A stretch of DNA of 59,184 nt from Gammaproteobacteria bacterium (GTDB lineage Bacteria; Pseudomonadota; Gammaproteobacteria; Pseudomonadales; Pseudohongiellaceae), in the NCBI GenBank assembly GCA_019654215.1, contig BPDI01000016.1, positions 1 through 59,184 of the forward strand, read 5' to 3'. Below are positions 20,450 through 30,523 of the stretch, piece by piece. The notes under the pieces were generated by a model. The model searched no databases, had not been told where the DNA came from, and saw only the letters and a list, made by a program, of their open reading frames with translations. Position numbers and translations under genes: made by a program. How positions within the stretch are numbered: position 1 is the first letter of the stretch; each line of letters starts with the position of its first letter.

Positions 20450-21286
20450 TTATTCTACGATGACTTTTATATAGCCATTAGTCCAGCAACAAAAGAAGCC
20501 GCCAGCCATAATAAATGCCTGCCCACCAGAATCATCCCAGGCCAACACACGTAAAACATATTCCCCTGGTGCATCAAATATTGCTTGCGTGGTTGCTTTA
20601 CCGTCATCCAATCTCGGTGTTTCGTCTACAAATTCCACTTTACCTGGCCCTCGATATTTTCCTAGCACCAATCCATTTCGCGCTGGCGTACCTACCGAGC
20701 GAGATTTCTTTACTCCATCATCCTCGGACCAAATAATTAGTTCGGTGCTTTCACCAACTGTGGTTGAAATTGTCAGTGAATATGTTCCCATTGGTCCCTG
20801 ACCAGGTTCACCGTTCGCGCTAAAGCGAACAGTTGGAGGAGTATTTCCGCTGGTAACTTCTTCTAGCGCAGTAATTTCCCATTCCGGCCTCAAGTGACCA
20901 GGTATGGCTATGGATTCGCTTCCGGAATTGATTCGCCAGGTTAGAGTGTGATCACCAAAGTCTGCAGGAACTTTGATAGCAAAAACTCCGGTATGCCGGC
21001 GTGGATAGAAAAATTCCGGTTGGCCTCGATCCGGTGGTCCCGGCTCAAATTGGTTGTCTTCGCCAACGGGAATCGACAAATGCTCCTCATAGTTGCGATT
21101 GAAATAACCGAACACCAAACTGAAGCTGCCATCAGCATTGGGATACCAACCTTCAAATGAAGGCGAAACACTTTGACCTTTGCTGTGCGGAAGTGGTGCT
21201 TCGATCAAATTGCCTTGGGCTTGGACTGCAATCGGAAACAGCTGCAGCCATGCTAAGGCGAGAACAATCTGGAACGTTCTTTTCAT
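20450..21286 (-). CDS. secreted protein of unknown function, partner of the copper/haem protein
   Basis: An intact 278-residue Sec-exported protein (signal ending AVQAQ). It looks all-beta, like one or two immunoglobulin-type domains: FEGWYPNADGSFSLVFGYFNRN near the N-terminus, RHTGVFAIKVPADFGDHTLTW in the middle, and a Big-like end YVLRVLAWDDSGG. No catalytic motif is visible. Adjacent cysteines lie near the C-terminus (GGFFCCWTNGY) and could bind metal or form a vicinal disulfide. It precedes the copper monooxygenase-like gene in the same direction, so they are probably one operon. The strand switch at 21287-21423 holds the promoters for this operon and the DUF1592 gene. Confidence 0.7.
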   Translation of the reverse strand: MKRTFQIVLALAWLQLFPIAVQAQGNLIEAPLPHSKGQSVSPSFEGWYPNADGSFSLVFGYFNRNYEEHLSIPVGEDNQFEPGPPDRGQPEFFYPRRHTGVFAIKVPADFGDHTLTWRINSGSESIAIPGHLRPEWEITALEEVTSGNTPPTVRFSANGEPGQGPMGTYSLTISTTVGESTELIIWSEDDGVKKSRSVGTPARNGLVLGKYRGPGKVEFVDETPRLDDGKATTQAIFDAPGEYVLRVLAWDDSGGQAFIMAGGFFCCWTNGYIKVIVE

Positions 21287-21423
21287 TATTATGCTCACAA
21301 TCCGATAGATTGGACCTCCTGAGACATTCAGTCAAGCTATAATAAAGTGTATCTAAGGTACTGTATCGCTGGCGACAAACACCTGTTTTAGCTAGTATTT
21401 AAAGCCTATAAGAGAGTAGGAAT

Positions 21424-23816
21424 ATGACCCTACCAAACTCTAGGATTATTGGTGCCGCATTGGCACTAACCCTCGTGGCCTGTGGCTCCGAAGAGCCTGC
21501 CGCTCCAAGCTCTGCTGTGCCTCTGGAAAGCCGGGCAGCTATTGTTGAATTAGCTTCGATTGAGCCATCCTCCGCCCACACCCAGGCAGCGATTAACCAG
21601 TACTGTATTGTTTGTCATAACGAGGCATTGGAAACAGCCGGGCTAAGGTTGGATAACATCGATGTTGCTAATGCCGCGGCGTACCCTGAAGTTCTAGAAA
21701 AAGTCATTCGGAAATTGCGCACTGGAGTTATGCCACCGGTTGGGATGCCATCTCCGCCCCAAGAAGACCGTGCAGCTATGGTCCATTGGCTGGAAAGTTC
21801 TTTGGATGCACTTGCTATAACTAATCCGAATCCAGGTCGTACTGAAACCTTAAGACGACTAAATAGAACCGAATATGAAAATGCGATCCGAGATTTGCTA
21901 GCTCTTGAAATTGATAGCAGCACTTTATTGCCTCCAGATGAAAGTGGTTACGGCTTTGATAATGTTAATGTGGGGGACCTGCCCCCAACACTATTAGATC
22001 GATACATTTCTGCGGCGCAAAAGATTAGTCGATTAGCAGTGGGAGGAGCTCAGGCATCAGTTCAAAGCGAAGTAATCAGCATACCACCGGATTTAACCCA
22101 GGAAGATCATATTCCAGGATTGCCCATAGGCACTCGTGGCGGTGCCACTTTTCCTTATACTTTTTCTCAGGATGGGGAATATGATTTTAAAGTTCGCTTG
22201 GCGCGCAATCGTGTTAACGACATTGGTGGATTACGCAATGCGCCAGAACAACCATTGGAACTTCTGGTTGACCGTGAAGTGGTTGAATCCTTCTTGGTGA
22301 TTTTGCCAGAAAGTGGCGATCACTCTGAAGTGGATAATAACTTTATCGCACGCATTCCAGTGACTGCTGGCCCGCATAATATAGGTGTTACCTTTCCCAA
22401 ACTTTCTGATTCCCTAATAGAAAGTGAAAGACAGCCACTAGAATCTCGCTTCAATGAAATACGACATCCAAGATTAAACCCGGCTATTTTCCAGGTGACA
22501 ATATCTGGTCCCTATGACGCAACTGGTTCTGGTGATACTCCGAGTCGTCAGAAAATATTCACTTGTGAGCCCAACGAAGCCTCAGAAGAACTTCTGTGTG
22601 CTCGCCAAATCCTGACTGGTTTAATCCGCAGAGCTTACCGTCGTGCCATTACTGAAGAAGATGTTGCGCAACCCTTGAGTTTTTTTGAGCAAACGAGAGA
22701 AGAATCCAGTTTTGATGAAGCTATTGGCGCTGGGCTTAGTTCTATATTGGTAAATCCAAAATTCTTATTCAGAGTTGAGCTTGATCCCACTGAAGTCGAA
22801 AGTGGTTCTGTCTACAAGATAAGCGATACTGAGTTAGCTTCTCGTCTGTCGTTCTTCCTCTGGAGCAGTATTCCAGACGATGAATTACTAGACCTTGCCG
22901 AGCAAGGAAGGCTGAGTGAACTTGAAATCCTTCGTGGACAAGTGCAGAGAATGCTCGTCGATGAGCGTTCTAAGAATCTGGCGACTAACTTTGCAGGCCA
23001 ATGGTTGCAGCTTAGAAACTTAGCAGCATTCAGTCCTAATATTAGAGACTATCCTGATTATGACGATAATTTGCGTCAGGCTATGCGTACTGAAACAGAG
23101 TTGTTTATTGATCATGTTCTCCGCGAAGATAAGAGCATCATGGAATTGCTCCAGGCAGATTACACTTTTCTTAATGAGCGTTTAGCTAAGCATTACGATA
23201 TACCAGGTATCTATGGCAGCCGTTTTCGCCAGGTTGATCTGGGAGGGAATAGTGATCGCGGCGGTTTGTTGAGACACGGCAGTGTCTTGTCGGTAACTTC
23301 CTTCGCTAATCGAACTTCACCGGTCCTGCGTGGTGTTTGGGTATTGGATAACATTTATGGTGCCCCGCCACCGCCGCCACCGCCAGATGTTCCGGCACTA
23401 GATGAAACTGCAGTATCTGCGTCCCTGCCAATGCGGGAACGCCTGGCTGCGCATCGCAACAATCCAGTCTGCGCCAGCTGCCACAACACCATCGATCCGG
23501 TCGGATTTTCCATGGAAAACTTCGATGCCGTGGGCAGATGGCGCAACAGTGAACGGGATAATCCATTAGATGTGGCAGGAGGTTTGCCAGGTATGGATCC
23601 ATTTACTGGAATTGCAGGACTAGAGAAAGGATTGCTACAACGGCCAGAATTGTTTGCCGAACTATGACAGAGAAACTAATGACATTCGCGTTGGGGGGGG
23701 GCGTTGAATATTTCGACGCAGCGGCAATCCGCCAGATCGTGCGCGATGCTGAATCAACGGACTATCGCTTTTCTTCACTCATCATGGGCATTGTGAAAGC
23801 ACCCCATTTCAAATGA
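21424..23816 (+). CDS. DUF1592-type cytochrome c lipoprotein, copy 1 (late frameshift)
   Basis: A large lipoprotein (lipobox LVAC) of the DUF1587/1592/1588/1585 architecture. The N-terminus has a haem c site, QYCIVCHN, then KVIRKLRTGVMPPVGMP and RRLNRTEYENAIRDLLAL. The middle has the carbohydrate-binding-like beta domain and RLSFFLWSSIPDDELL. The C-terminus has NPVCASCHNTIDPVGFSMENFDAVG, a second CxxCH. The frame stops at 23667 after LFAEL; adding one base restores MTEKLMTFALG, EYFDAAAIRQIVRDAES and a stop at 23816. A run of nine G lies in that tail. The function of this family is not established; haem and surface location suggest redox chemistry on a polymer or aromatic. First gene of a three-gene module. 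Confidence 0.85.
23693..23701 (+). repeat. nine-base poly-G tract inside the DUF1592 gene
   Basis: GGGGGGGGG lies inside the C-terminal coding tail, 26 bases after the frameshift. The paralogue has a GRG-type sequence here (ALGRGLEY), so a C may have been lost to G in the run. Slippage or basecalling error are both plausible. Confidence 0.6.
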
Positions 23817-23826
23817 GGACTTCATT

Positions 23827-25167
23827 ATGATCATTACAAAAAAGGCACTTCCAAGACGTACCTTTTTGCGCGGGGCAGGTGCTGCAATAGCACTTCCCCT
23901 ATTGGACGCCATGATCCCGGCTGCAACTGCTGGGCGCAGACACCTGCCAAACCATTGCCACGACTGGTTTTCGTGTTTGTTCCAATGGGAACCGATCATG
24001 CTCGCTGGACGCCACAGGGGGTGAAGTATTGAATGAGTTAACACCGATACTTAGTCCCCTGGAAAATATAAAAAACAAAGTAACAGTAATCACCAATCTC
24101 GAATTACAACAGTCTTATCCTGGAACCCATGATACGTCGAATTCAGGATTCCTCAGTTCTGCGTTTGCTAAACATACTGAGAGTTCCGATTACCAACTAG
24201 GTACGACCGTCGACCAGATCGCTGCGAAACAAATTGGTCAGGAAAGTCGTTTAGCGTCGCTTGAATTATCGATGGATATCAATCCTCTTGCCGGTGTTTG
24301 TAACAACGGTTACGCCTGCGTTTATCAGAACAATTTTATCCTGGTCTTCGCCCACGACTCCTTTACCTTCGGAAGCTCATCCGCGATTAGTGTTCGAGCG
24401 TTTATTTGGCGAAGGTGGCACAACAGAAGAACGTGTTGCTTTACTCGCTCCCGTGCAAGTTTGTTGGATTCATTTAATGAAGACATTAGTAAACTGAAAC
24501 GCAAAGTTGGTGCTAGCGATCAAAATCGTGTAGATCAATATCTCGAGACAATTCGAGAAATTGAAAGACAGATCCAACGGGCTGAAGAATCTGATACTGA
24601 AGAGTTTGTCACTAACATGGAGAGACCAGTTGGTGTTCCGACAGAGTTTGGTGATCATGCGCGTTTACTCTACGACCTACAGGTGCTCGCACTTCAGGCT
24701 GACAAAACCCAGAGTAATCAGTTTCCAGTTTACTCGAGAATTGAACAACCGCACCTATCCGCAAATCGGTGTGCCTGAACCCCATCACCCAACCAGTCAT
24801 CATGGCAACGATCCGGTTAAGGTTGAAAAGATCGCGAAGATCGGCCAATACCATATGACTTTCTTTGCTGAATACCTTGAGAAGCTAAATGCAATACAAG
24901 AAGCAGATGGTTCACTCTTAGACAATACGGTATTGCTCTACGGCAGTGGTATGGGTAACCCAAGTTTGCAGATCATGTAAATCTACCAATTCTGGTTGCT
25001 GGTGGTAAAAATACCGGTATGCGTGGCGGAAGACATATTCGTTATAGCGAGGCACTCCACTGGCTAACCTACACTTAACTTTAATGGATCGAGTAGGCAT
25101 TCCCTTTAATTCCTTTGAGGATAGTACTGGCAAGATCGAAAACTTATTCAACTACGTGGAAGTTTAA
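23827..25167 (+). CDS. DUF1552 protein, copy 1 (multiple frameshifts)
   Basis: A Tat-exported DUF1552 protein (ALPRRTFLRGAGAAIALPLL). The sequence is broken at least four times by single-base indels, near 23935, 24330-24350, 24450, 24715 and 24965, but the conserved pieces run in order. They are GEVLNELTPILSPLENIKNK, TTVDQIAAKQIGQESRLASL, NNGYACVYQN, WSSPTTPLPSEAHPRLVFERLFG, IREIERQIQRAEE, GVPEPHHPTSHHGND, LLYGSGMGN, and an end at GKIENLFNYVEV. The intact order argues for sequence error more than decay. DUF1552 belongs with DUF1501-like proteins of the alkaline phosphatase superfamily and always travels with DUF1592. Function is not known. Confidence 0.8.
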
Positions 25168-25187
25168 AGAGGACAAAGGAGACTACG

Positions 25188-26719
25188 ATGAAGATAAATA
25201 CCTTAAAAGTAGTTTCAGCGTTTCCAGTTATTCTGAGCGCGTTTAGTTTCACTGCAACCGCAAATGAATCTGCATTAGCAGATGCTATTGAGCGTCAAGA
25301 TGATCGTGCTATCGGTCAGTTGTTAGACCAACGAACTAGCGTAAATGAGCCACAAGTTGATGGCATGACAGCATTGCATTGGGCGGCGTATCACGATGAT
25401 TTGGATTTAGTCCAGAAACTTATTAACGCCGGAGCAGAGGTAAATGCGGAGAATCGTTACGGTATTCCGCCACTTTCTTTGGCAGCAACTAATGCCAATA
25501 GCTATATCGTAAAAGCATTAGTTGATGCCGGTGCCGATGCTAGTAAATCATTAGCCGGTGGTGAAACCATGTTAATGATTGCTGCCCGCACTGGAAGCTT
25601 GTTGGCAGTTGACTTACTAATTGATGCTGGTGCAGATGTGAATGCACTGGATGACAAAGAGCAGACTGCATTAATGTGGAGCGCGGCAGAAGGGCATGCG
25701 GAAATCGTCAGGTCACTCATTGATTCTGGAGCAGATATTCATCATACCCTTGGTTCAGGATTTACCCCGCTCTTATTTGCAGTGCGGGAAGGCAACATTG
25801 ATGTAGCGCTGAACCTGATCGAAGCCGGTGTTGATGTAAATGCTTTGTTAACACGGCAACGCGAAAGAACAATGCGCGCCGGTAATAATGCTAGCGAACA
25901 ACCAATCAACCAAGGGTTAAGTCCTTTATTGCTAGCAATTCGAAATGGCCACTTTGAGCTTGCCATCGAACTCATCAAAGTTGGTGCCGATCCTAACGAC
26001 ATGCGTTCAGGCTTTACTCCTCTGCACACCATGAGCTGGGTCAGAAAACCAGATTCCAGTGACCGCGGAGATCCGGCACCGGTTGGTTCTGGAAATCTTA
26101 GTACATTGGAGTTTATACGTGACATTGTTGAGCTGGGCGCTGACGTTAACTTACCACTTAATGAAGGTGCGCCGAGACAACCTAACTCTGCTTCGCGAAT
26201 TGAAAGTGGCGGGTCAACGCCATTTCTATTAGCAGCCGATCGTGCCGACGTAGCTCTCATGAAATTACTTTTGGAACTTGGCGCAAATCCATTCTGGACC
26301 AACTTAAATAGTACAACTCCATTAATGGCGGCCGCGGGTTTAGGTACAGCTGCACCAGAAGAAGAAGCAGGTACTGAGGATGAAGCATTGGAAGCGACAA
26401 AGCTACTGATTGAGATGGGTGCTGATGTAAATGCAATTAACGAGCGCAATGAAACTCCCATGCATGGCGCAGCAATGGGAATGTTCCCTGAAGTTGCAAA
26501 GCTGTTAAATGAATACGGTGCAAATCCCCATCTTTATAATGTTGAGAACTATCGTGGTTGGACACCCCTATTTATTGCCGAGGGTTATCGCTATGGATTG
26601 CCACGGCCATCCCAGGCAACCATTGAAGTCATAACAGGATTCATGGGTGAAGCTGGAATATCTCCGAAGGTGAACGCCCAGAAGTAATCGATATCTACGA
26701 AGTGCCACCGAATCGTTAA
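25188..26719 (+). CDS. secreted ankyrin-repeat protein, copy 1 (frameshift near C-terminus)
   Basis: A Sec-exported protein (signal ending ATANE) made of about ten ankyrin repeats of 33 residues, with typical TALHWAAYHD, LINAGAEVNAENRYG, GETMLMIAARTG and QTALMWSAAEGH. It would act as a protein-binding scaffold in the periplasm. The frame closes at 26687 after SPKVNAQK. One added base near 26667 gives EGERPEVIDIYEVPPNR with a stop at 26717-26719, which is the more natural end. It lies 20 bases after the DUF1552 gene and 20 bases before the hydrolase gene, so the module and the hydrolase look like one operon. A homologue lies at 30524-32222. Confidence 0.85.
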
Positions 26720-26739
26720 TTAGATAAGAGGTTTGCAAG

Positions 26740-28179
26740 ATGGCGATCTTGTCCAAAAAATGGGCGAAGAGGATTGGTGTTGGCTTAGTAGTTCTCTATA
26801 TCGGTCAGGTCATACTCTTTGAAACTCTGTTAGGGGTTGCGCAGCCAGAGAACGTTGGCACTATGGTGCTCACTTCATTCGAAGATAATGAGGTTTTTGA
26901 CAGAGTTCTCTCCCGCCTAGAAAGAGATGGCGATACTTATGTCGCGGTCAATCATTGGCCAAGAGCCTGGGCTAGACGAATACAGCGTAATCCTGACGTA
27001 CAAATAACTTTCGAAGGTGAAACCCGGAATTACACTGCGATACGTTTAGTTGGGGCTGAACATGAGCAAGCATCAATCGACTTTGCAGTTCCTTTTGCGT
27101 TTAAGTTTTTGACTGGTTTTCCGCCGCGCTACTTCTTTCGTTTCGATCCAAAAGCAGATTTGAGTGAGGTGTATGCAATAGACATGGATACAGTTGAGCT
27201 TGCGGCAGAATACGGCGCTACAGTTAGAGATATCGAAACCAATGGAATTACTCTTCGTGTAGTTGAAGCAGGAGAAGGACCGCTAGTGGTTCTTGTTCAT
27301 GGCTGGCCAGAGTCCTGGTATTCCTGGCGGCATCAATTACCTGCACTAGCAGAAGCTGGTTATTGGGTAGTCGCACCTGACATGCGTGGCTACGGTGGTT
27401 CCTCAATTCCCGGTGCTATTGAGGATTACAACATAAGAGAACTTACAGCCGATGTGGCAGGATTAATAACTACGTTGGGGGAGGAGAGTGCCGTTATAGT
27501 TGGTCACGATTGGGGTGCTCCAATAGTTTGGCAGACTGCATTGCTGTACCCAGAAAAGGTAGATGCAGTTGTTGGTCTTAGCGTAATTTATCGGGGTCGT
27601 TCTGTGAACAGGCCTGATCCGCCATTACGACAAGATCCGGAAGATGAATTTTTCTACATTAGTTATTTTCAGGACCCTGGGGTAGCTGAAACAGAATTCG
27701 ATGCGGACCCAAGAGCATTAATCTCCAGACTCTATACTTCACGCTCTCCAGGCACACCAACCCATTCACCGGAAGTAACCGATACCCGAGCACTTGCTGG
27801 TGGCTGGATAAAACGGTTAGGCGATCCGATTCATCTGCCTGATTGGTTAAGCGAGAAAGATCTTGCTTACTATGTTTCAGAATTTAAACAAGCCGGTTTC
27901 AAAGGTGGCATTAACTACTACCGCAACGGCTCACTAAATTGGGATCTAACTCCTGAACTCGCTGACGCGAAGATTCAGCAACCAGCACTTTTTATTGCTG
28001 GTGATTTGGATATTGTGAATAGAGGAGCTACTGTTGAAGACCTTGAATCAGCTGCGCTGCCATATTTTGAAGATTTGCGCGGAGTAGTCTTGCAACCCGG
28101 GATTGGGCATCGAAATCAGCAGCAGGCTCCCGAAGACACTAATCGATTATTGCTCGAATTCTTGCGCTCACTAGATTGA
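26740..28179 (+). CDS. membrane-anchored split-barrel/alpha-beta hydrolase fusion (epoxide hydrolase-like)
   Basis: An intact 479-residue protein with three parts. Residues 12-33 form one membrane helix. Residues 40-140 resemble the small split-barrel nitroreductase/DUF385-type fold: DGDTYVAVNHWPRAWARRI, DVQITFEGETRNYTAIRL. Residues 165-479 are an epoxide-hydrolase-like alpha/beta hydrolase: HGWPESWYSWRHQLP for the oxyanion hole, nucleophile Asp257 in VGHDWGAPIVW, and catalytic His457 in GIGHRNQQQAP. Epoxide hydrolases use this Asp nucleophile. It follows the ankyrin gene by 20 bases. The fusion is unusual; a single-domain relative of the N-terminal part appears to lie at 36151-36672. The substrate is unknown. 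Confidence 0.82.
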   Translation: MAILSKKWAKRIGVGLVVLYIGQVILFETLLGVAQPENVGTMVLTSFEDNEVFDRVLSRLERDGDTYVAVNHWPRAWARRIQRNPDVQITFEGETRNYTAIRLVGAEHEQASIDFAVPFAFKFLTGFPPRYFFRFDPKADLSEVYAIDMDTVELAAEYGATVRDIETNGITLRVVEAGEGPLVVLVHGWPESWYSWRHQLPALAEAGYWVVAPDMRGYGGSSIPGAIEDYNIRELTADVAGLITTLGEESAVIVGHDWGAPIVWQTALLYPEKVDAVVGLSVIYRGRSVNRPDPPLRQDPEDEFFYISYFQDPGVAETEFDADPRALISRLYTSRSPGTPTHSPEVTDTRALAGGWIKRLGDPIHLPDWLSEKDLAYYVSEFKQAGFKGGINYYRNGSLNWDLTPELADAKIQQPALFIAGDLDIVNRGATVEDLESAALPYFEDLRGVVLQPGIGHRNQQQAPEDTNRLLLEFLRSLD

Positions 28180-28214
28180 TCCAATAAAAGAAATCAGCGG
28201 CTACGGAGATAACC

Positions 28215-29237
28215 ATGCTGAATAAACGAACTCTTTTTTCATACTTTCCCGTTTTTTTTCTAGCCATTTCATCTTTAGCATTTAGTCAGGGAAACTATCC
28301 AGCTCAATCCGTCGATTGTGATTCTCAAAGCGACACTTTATTTGTCTGTGGTTTAATCAATCCAGAAGACTTGTACCAGGTTCCTGACACTGACTGGGTG
28401 ATAGCAACTGGAAGAATTTCAGACTCCGCCGGGCCTATCTATGCAGTGAACATCGATAGCCATCGGGTAGAAGAGGTTTATCCTCACAATTCAGTAGTGC
28501 CAAATTTTAATCGAGAAACTTATAGTGAATGTCCAGGACCAATACTAACTTTTCAACCTCATGGTATTACCTTAAGAGAAGGTAGTAACGGTAATCACAC
28601 ACTCTACATCGTAGGCCATGGCGCTCGAGAAGCAATTGAAGTTTTTAATCTCGATGCAAGCAATGGTGTTCCAACACTGAGTTGGATTGGTTGTATACCA
28701 GCTCCGGAAGGTACTCGCAGAATTAATTCCATAACTACTCTCCCAGGTGGATATCTTGGAGCAACAAACTTTGATACTTCTGGGGGCCAGCTCTGGGAAT
28801 GGCATCCATCAACAGATTGGATCGAAGTACCGGGCTCTTCAATGTTTGGTCCAAACGGATTGGTTTCGTCAGAAGATGGAAATTGGTTCTATGTTGGTGG
28901 CTGGAGTGATCGATCTTTAGTAAGAATTTCACGAGGCACTAATCCAGTGCAGGTAGATTTAATACCGGTGGGATTTAATGTAGACAATGTACGCTGGGGA
29001 ACAGATGGTCGCGTTATTGCTGCAGGGCATATTACCCGTTGCCCTGATGAAAACCCTTGCGACCTTTCTGCCGCTCGAGTTGCCAAAGTGAATCCTTCGA
29101 CGTTTGAAGTTGAACAACTGGTCGATTATAAAGGCAATGATTTTTTTAATGTTGGAACAGTCGCCATCGAAGCTGCTAATGAGATTTGGATCGGTGGTAT
29201 TTACGGTAGCTTTGGTATAGCAAGATTTCCTCAATAG
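28215..29237 (+). CDS. secreted SMP-30/gluconolactonase-like beta-propeller
   Basis: An intact 340-residue protein with a Sec signal ending AFSQG. The blades resemble the SMP-30/lactonase/arylesterase six-blade propeller: FVCGLINPEDLYQVPDTDW, FQPHGITLREG, TLYIVGHGAREAIEVF, FGPNGLVSSEDGNWFYVGGW, DNVRWGTDGRVIAAG and IEAANEIWIGGIYG. Such enzymes hydrolyse lactones or esters with a calcium ion in the central channel; the GPNG and DN pairs fit this. Six cysteines suggest disulfides. It lies 35 bases after the epoxide-hydrolase-like gene and is likely the last gene of that operon. Confidence 0.78.
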   Translation: MLNKRTLFSYFPVFFLAISSLAFSQGNYPAQSVDCDSQSDTLFVCGLINPEDLYQVPDTDWVIATGRISDSAGPIYAVNIDSHRVEEVYPHNSVVPNFNRETYSECPGPILTFQPHGITLREGSNGNHTLYIVGHGAREAIEVFNLDASNGVPTLSWIGCIPAPEGTRRINSITTLPGGYLGATNFDTSGGQLWEWHPSTDWIEVPGSSMFGPNGLVSSEDGNWFYVGGWSDRSLVRISRGTNPVQVDLIPVGFNVDNVRWGTDGRVIAAGHITRCPDENPCDLSAARVAKVNPSTFEVEQLVDYKGNDFFNVGTVAIEAANEIWIGGIYGSFGIARFPQ

Positions 29238-29297
29238 TCTTCTTTTAGAATCGCCATTTCCTTTATCGCTGTTCTTTAAATGCTGAATAAAATTATT

Positions 29298-30050
29298 TTA
29301 AGGGGCTCGAGTCATTACTGCGAGCACCTTAAATCCTTGTTCCAAACGATTCGCTGTTTGTCTTTCTGCATCTTCAATAGAGTTAGCAACGATCGGATAG
29401 CCACAAGCTATGCCACTTTTTAGGCAAACCGCCAGTACTTCCTGCACCATGGCTTCTACCTGGGGCGCATTTGGTCCTTCTGCATTTATATAGGAAGCCA
29501 TGTCCGTTGGCCCCACAAATAAAACTCCAACGCCGGGTACTTGAACAATGTCTTGAAGATTAGAGATTCCCTCTGGTGATTCAATCATAATCATCGCCAC
29601 CAGGACTTCATAATCTCCGGAGCCCCAAACTTCATCTTGATCGAGCTGCATGGAAGCGATAGCTACTTCGGTTTGTCGTCTATTTTCAATGTCAGGAAAC
29701 AAGATCCCGTAGGCACCTGCTTCAATAATTTGTGGAACAACTTGCTCTGGATTATCCCTCATTGCCAGCGGCGGTCTGACAATAGGTGCCACTACAGGCG
29801 ATCCATCACCGTCACTCAGGTCATAGATCATTCTTCTCAATAGTGTAAAGTTGATGTTGTTGTATTGTTCGTCAATAACAACGAAATCTAGATCGAATCG
29901 TGGGTCGCGAGTAAAAGTACCAATGACGGCTTCACCAGCATCAAGTTTATTTATGATCGGATTAATTGAATCCTGAGAGAACGCGAACGAATTTGTCGCT
30001 AGATAAAATACAGAAACTGCTCTGAATAGATTCGTTCGCAAATCATTCAC
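29298..30050 (-). CDS. exported HpcH/HpaI aldolase-like protein with altered active site
   Basis: An intact 250-residue TIM-barrel protein of the HpcH/HpaI aldolase/citrate lyase family, with a Sec signal (FYLATNSFAFSQ). The metal ligands remain: Glu157 in MIMIESPEGI and Asp183 in VGPTDMA. Arg92 in VAPIVRPP also remains. The usual D-x-E-H motif carrying the catalytic histidine reads DEQY (60-63), so the base is lost. Family enzymes are normally cytosolic. Both changes together suggest a new role, such as binding or a different lyase reaction. It is convergent with the propeller gene and lies 16 bases after the VOC gene in its own direction. Confidence 0.8.
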   Translation of the reverse strand: MNDLRTNLFRAVSVFYLATNSFAFSQDSINPIINKLDAGEAVIGTFTRDPRFDLDFVVIDEQYNNINFTLLRRMIYDLSDGDGSPVVAPIVRPPLAMRDNPEQVVPQIIEAGAYGILFPDIENRRQTEVAIASMQLDQDEVWGSGDYEVLVAMIMIESPEGISNLQDIVQVPGVGVLFVGPTDMASYINAEGPNAPQVEAMVQEVLAVCLKSGIACGYPIVANSIEDAERQTANRLEQGFKVLAVMTRAP

Positions 30051-30066
30051 AAGAGATTACTCTTAG

Positions 30067-30453
30067 TTACTCAGTTGGCATTCGATGCAATGCACAGATT
30101 TTGTTACCAGCTGGATCACGTAGATAGGCAATGTACATTTTTACACCGCCACCTTCTCGGACACCTGGAGGATCTTCGATAGCTACGCCACCTTGTTCCA
30201 ACCCTGCGGCATGCCAGGCATTGCATTGCTCTTTGTTATCGGCGGCAAAGCCAATTGTGCCGCCATTAGCATGGGTGGCTGCCTCGCCATCGATTGGTTT
30301 GCTTACGCCAAATACACCAGATTTGGTGCGATAAAAGACTCGACCTTTATCGTCAACAAATCCTGGTTCAATGCCCAGTTCTCCTAAGGTTACATCATAA
30401 AATGCTTTTGCTGATTCGATATCGTCTGCGCCGACCATGACATGACTAAACAT
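30067..30453 (-). CDS. VOC-family (glyoxalase/bleomycin-resistance fold) protein
   Basis: An intact 128-residue vicinal-oxygen-chelate protein with the paired beta-alpha-beta-beta-beta modules: FSHVMVGADDIESAKAFYD, GRVFYRTKSGVFGVSKP, HANGGTIGFAADNKEQC, and the C-terminal YIAYLRDPAGNKICALHR. His4 and the GNKICAL strand fit the metal-site layout of the family. No signal peptide. Upstream of the exported aldolase-like gene and probably co-transcribed with it. Substrate unknown; it could be a lyase, an isomerase or a binding protein. Confidence 0.85.
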   Translation of the reverse strand: MFSHVMVGADDIESAKAFYDVTLGELGIEPGFVDDKGRVFYRTKSGVFGVSKPIDGEAATHANGGTIGFAADNKEQCNAWHAAGLEQGGVAIEDPPGVREGGGVKMYIAYLRDPAGNKICALHRMPTE

Positions 30454-30523
30454 GTGATTCCTCTTTTTAGTTAACTACGAAGTGGGGTTGAGTCTATACC
30501 GACTCAGTCCGGGAAAATTTATT

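Noticed and set aside
21338..21343. TATAAT as a -10 box for the DUF1592 operon
   Set aside because: The hexamer is perfect but no -35 lies at a normal distance, so I do not call a promoter.
23665..23667. UGA ending the first DUF1592 frame as selenocysteine
   Set aside because: The family has no redox Cys there, and a missing base restores the normal continuation MTEKLMTFALG.
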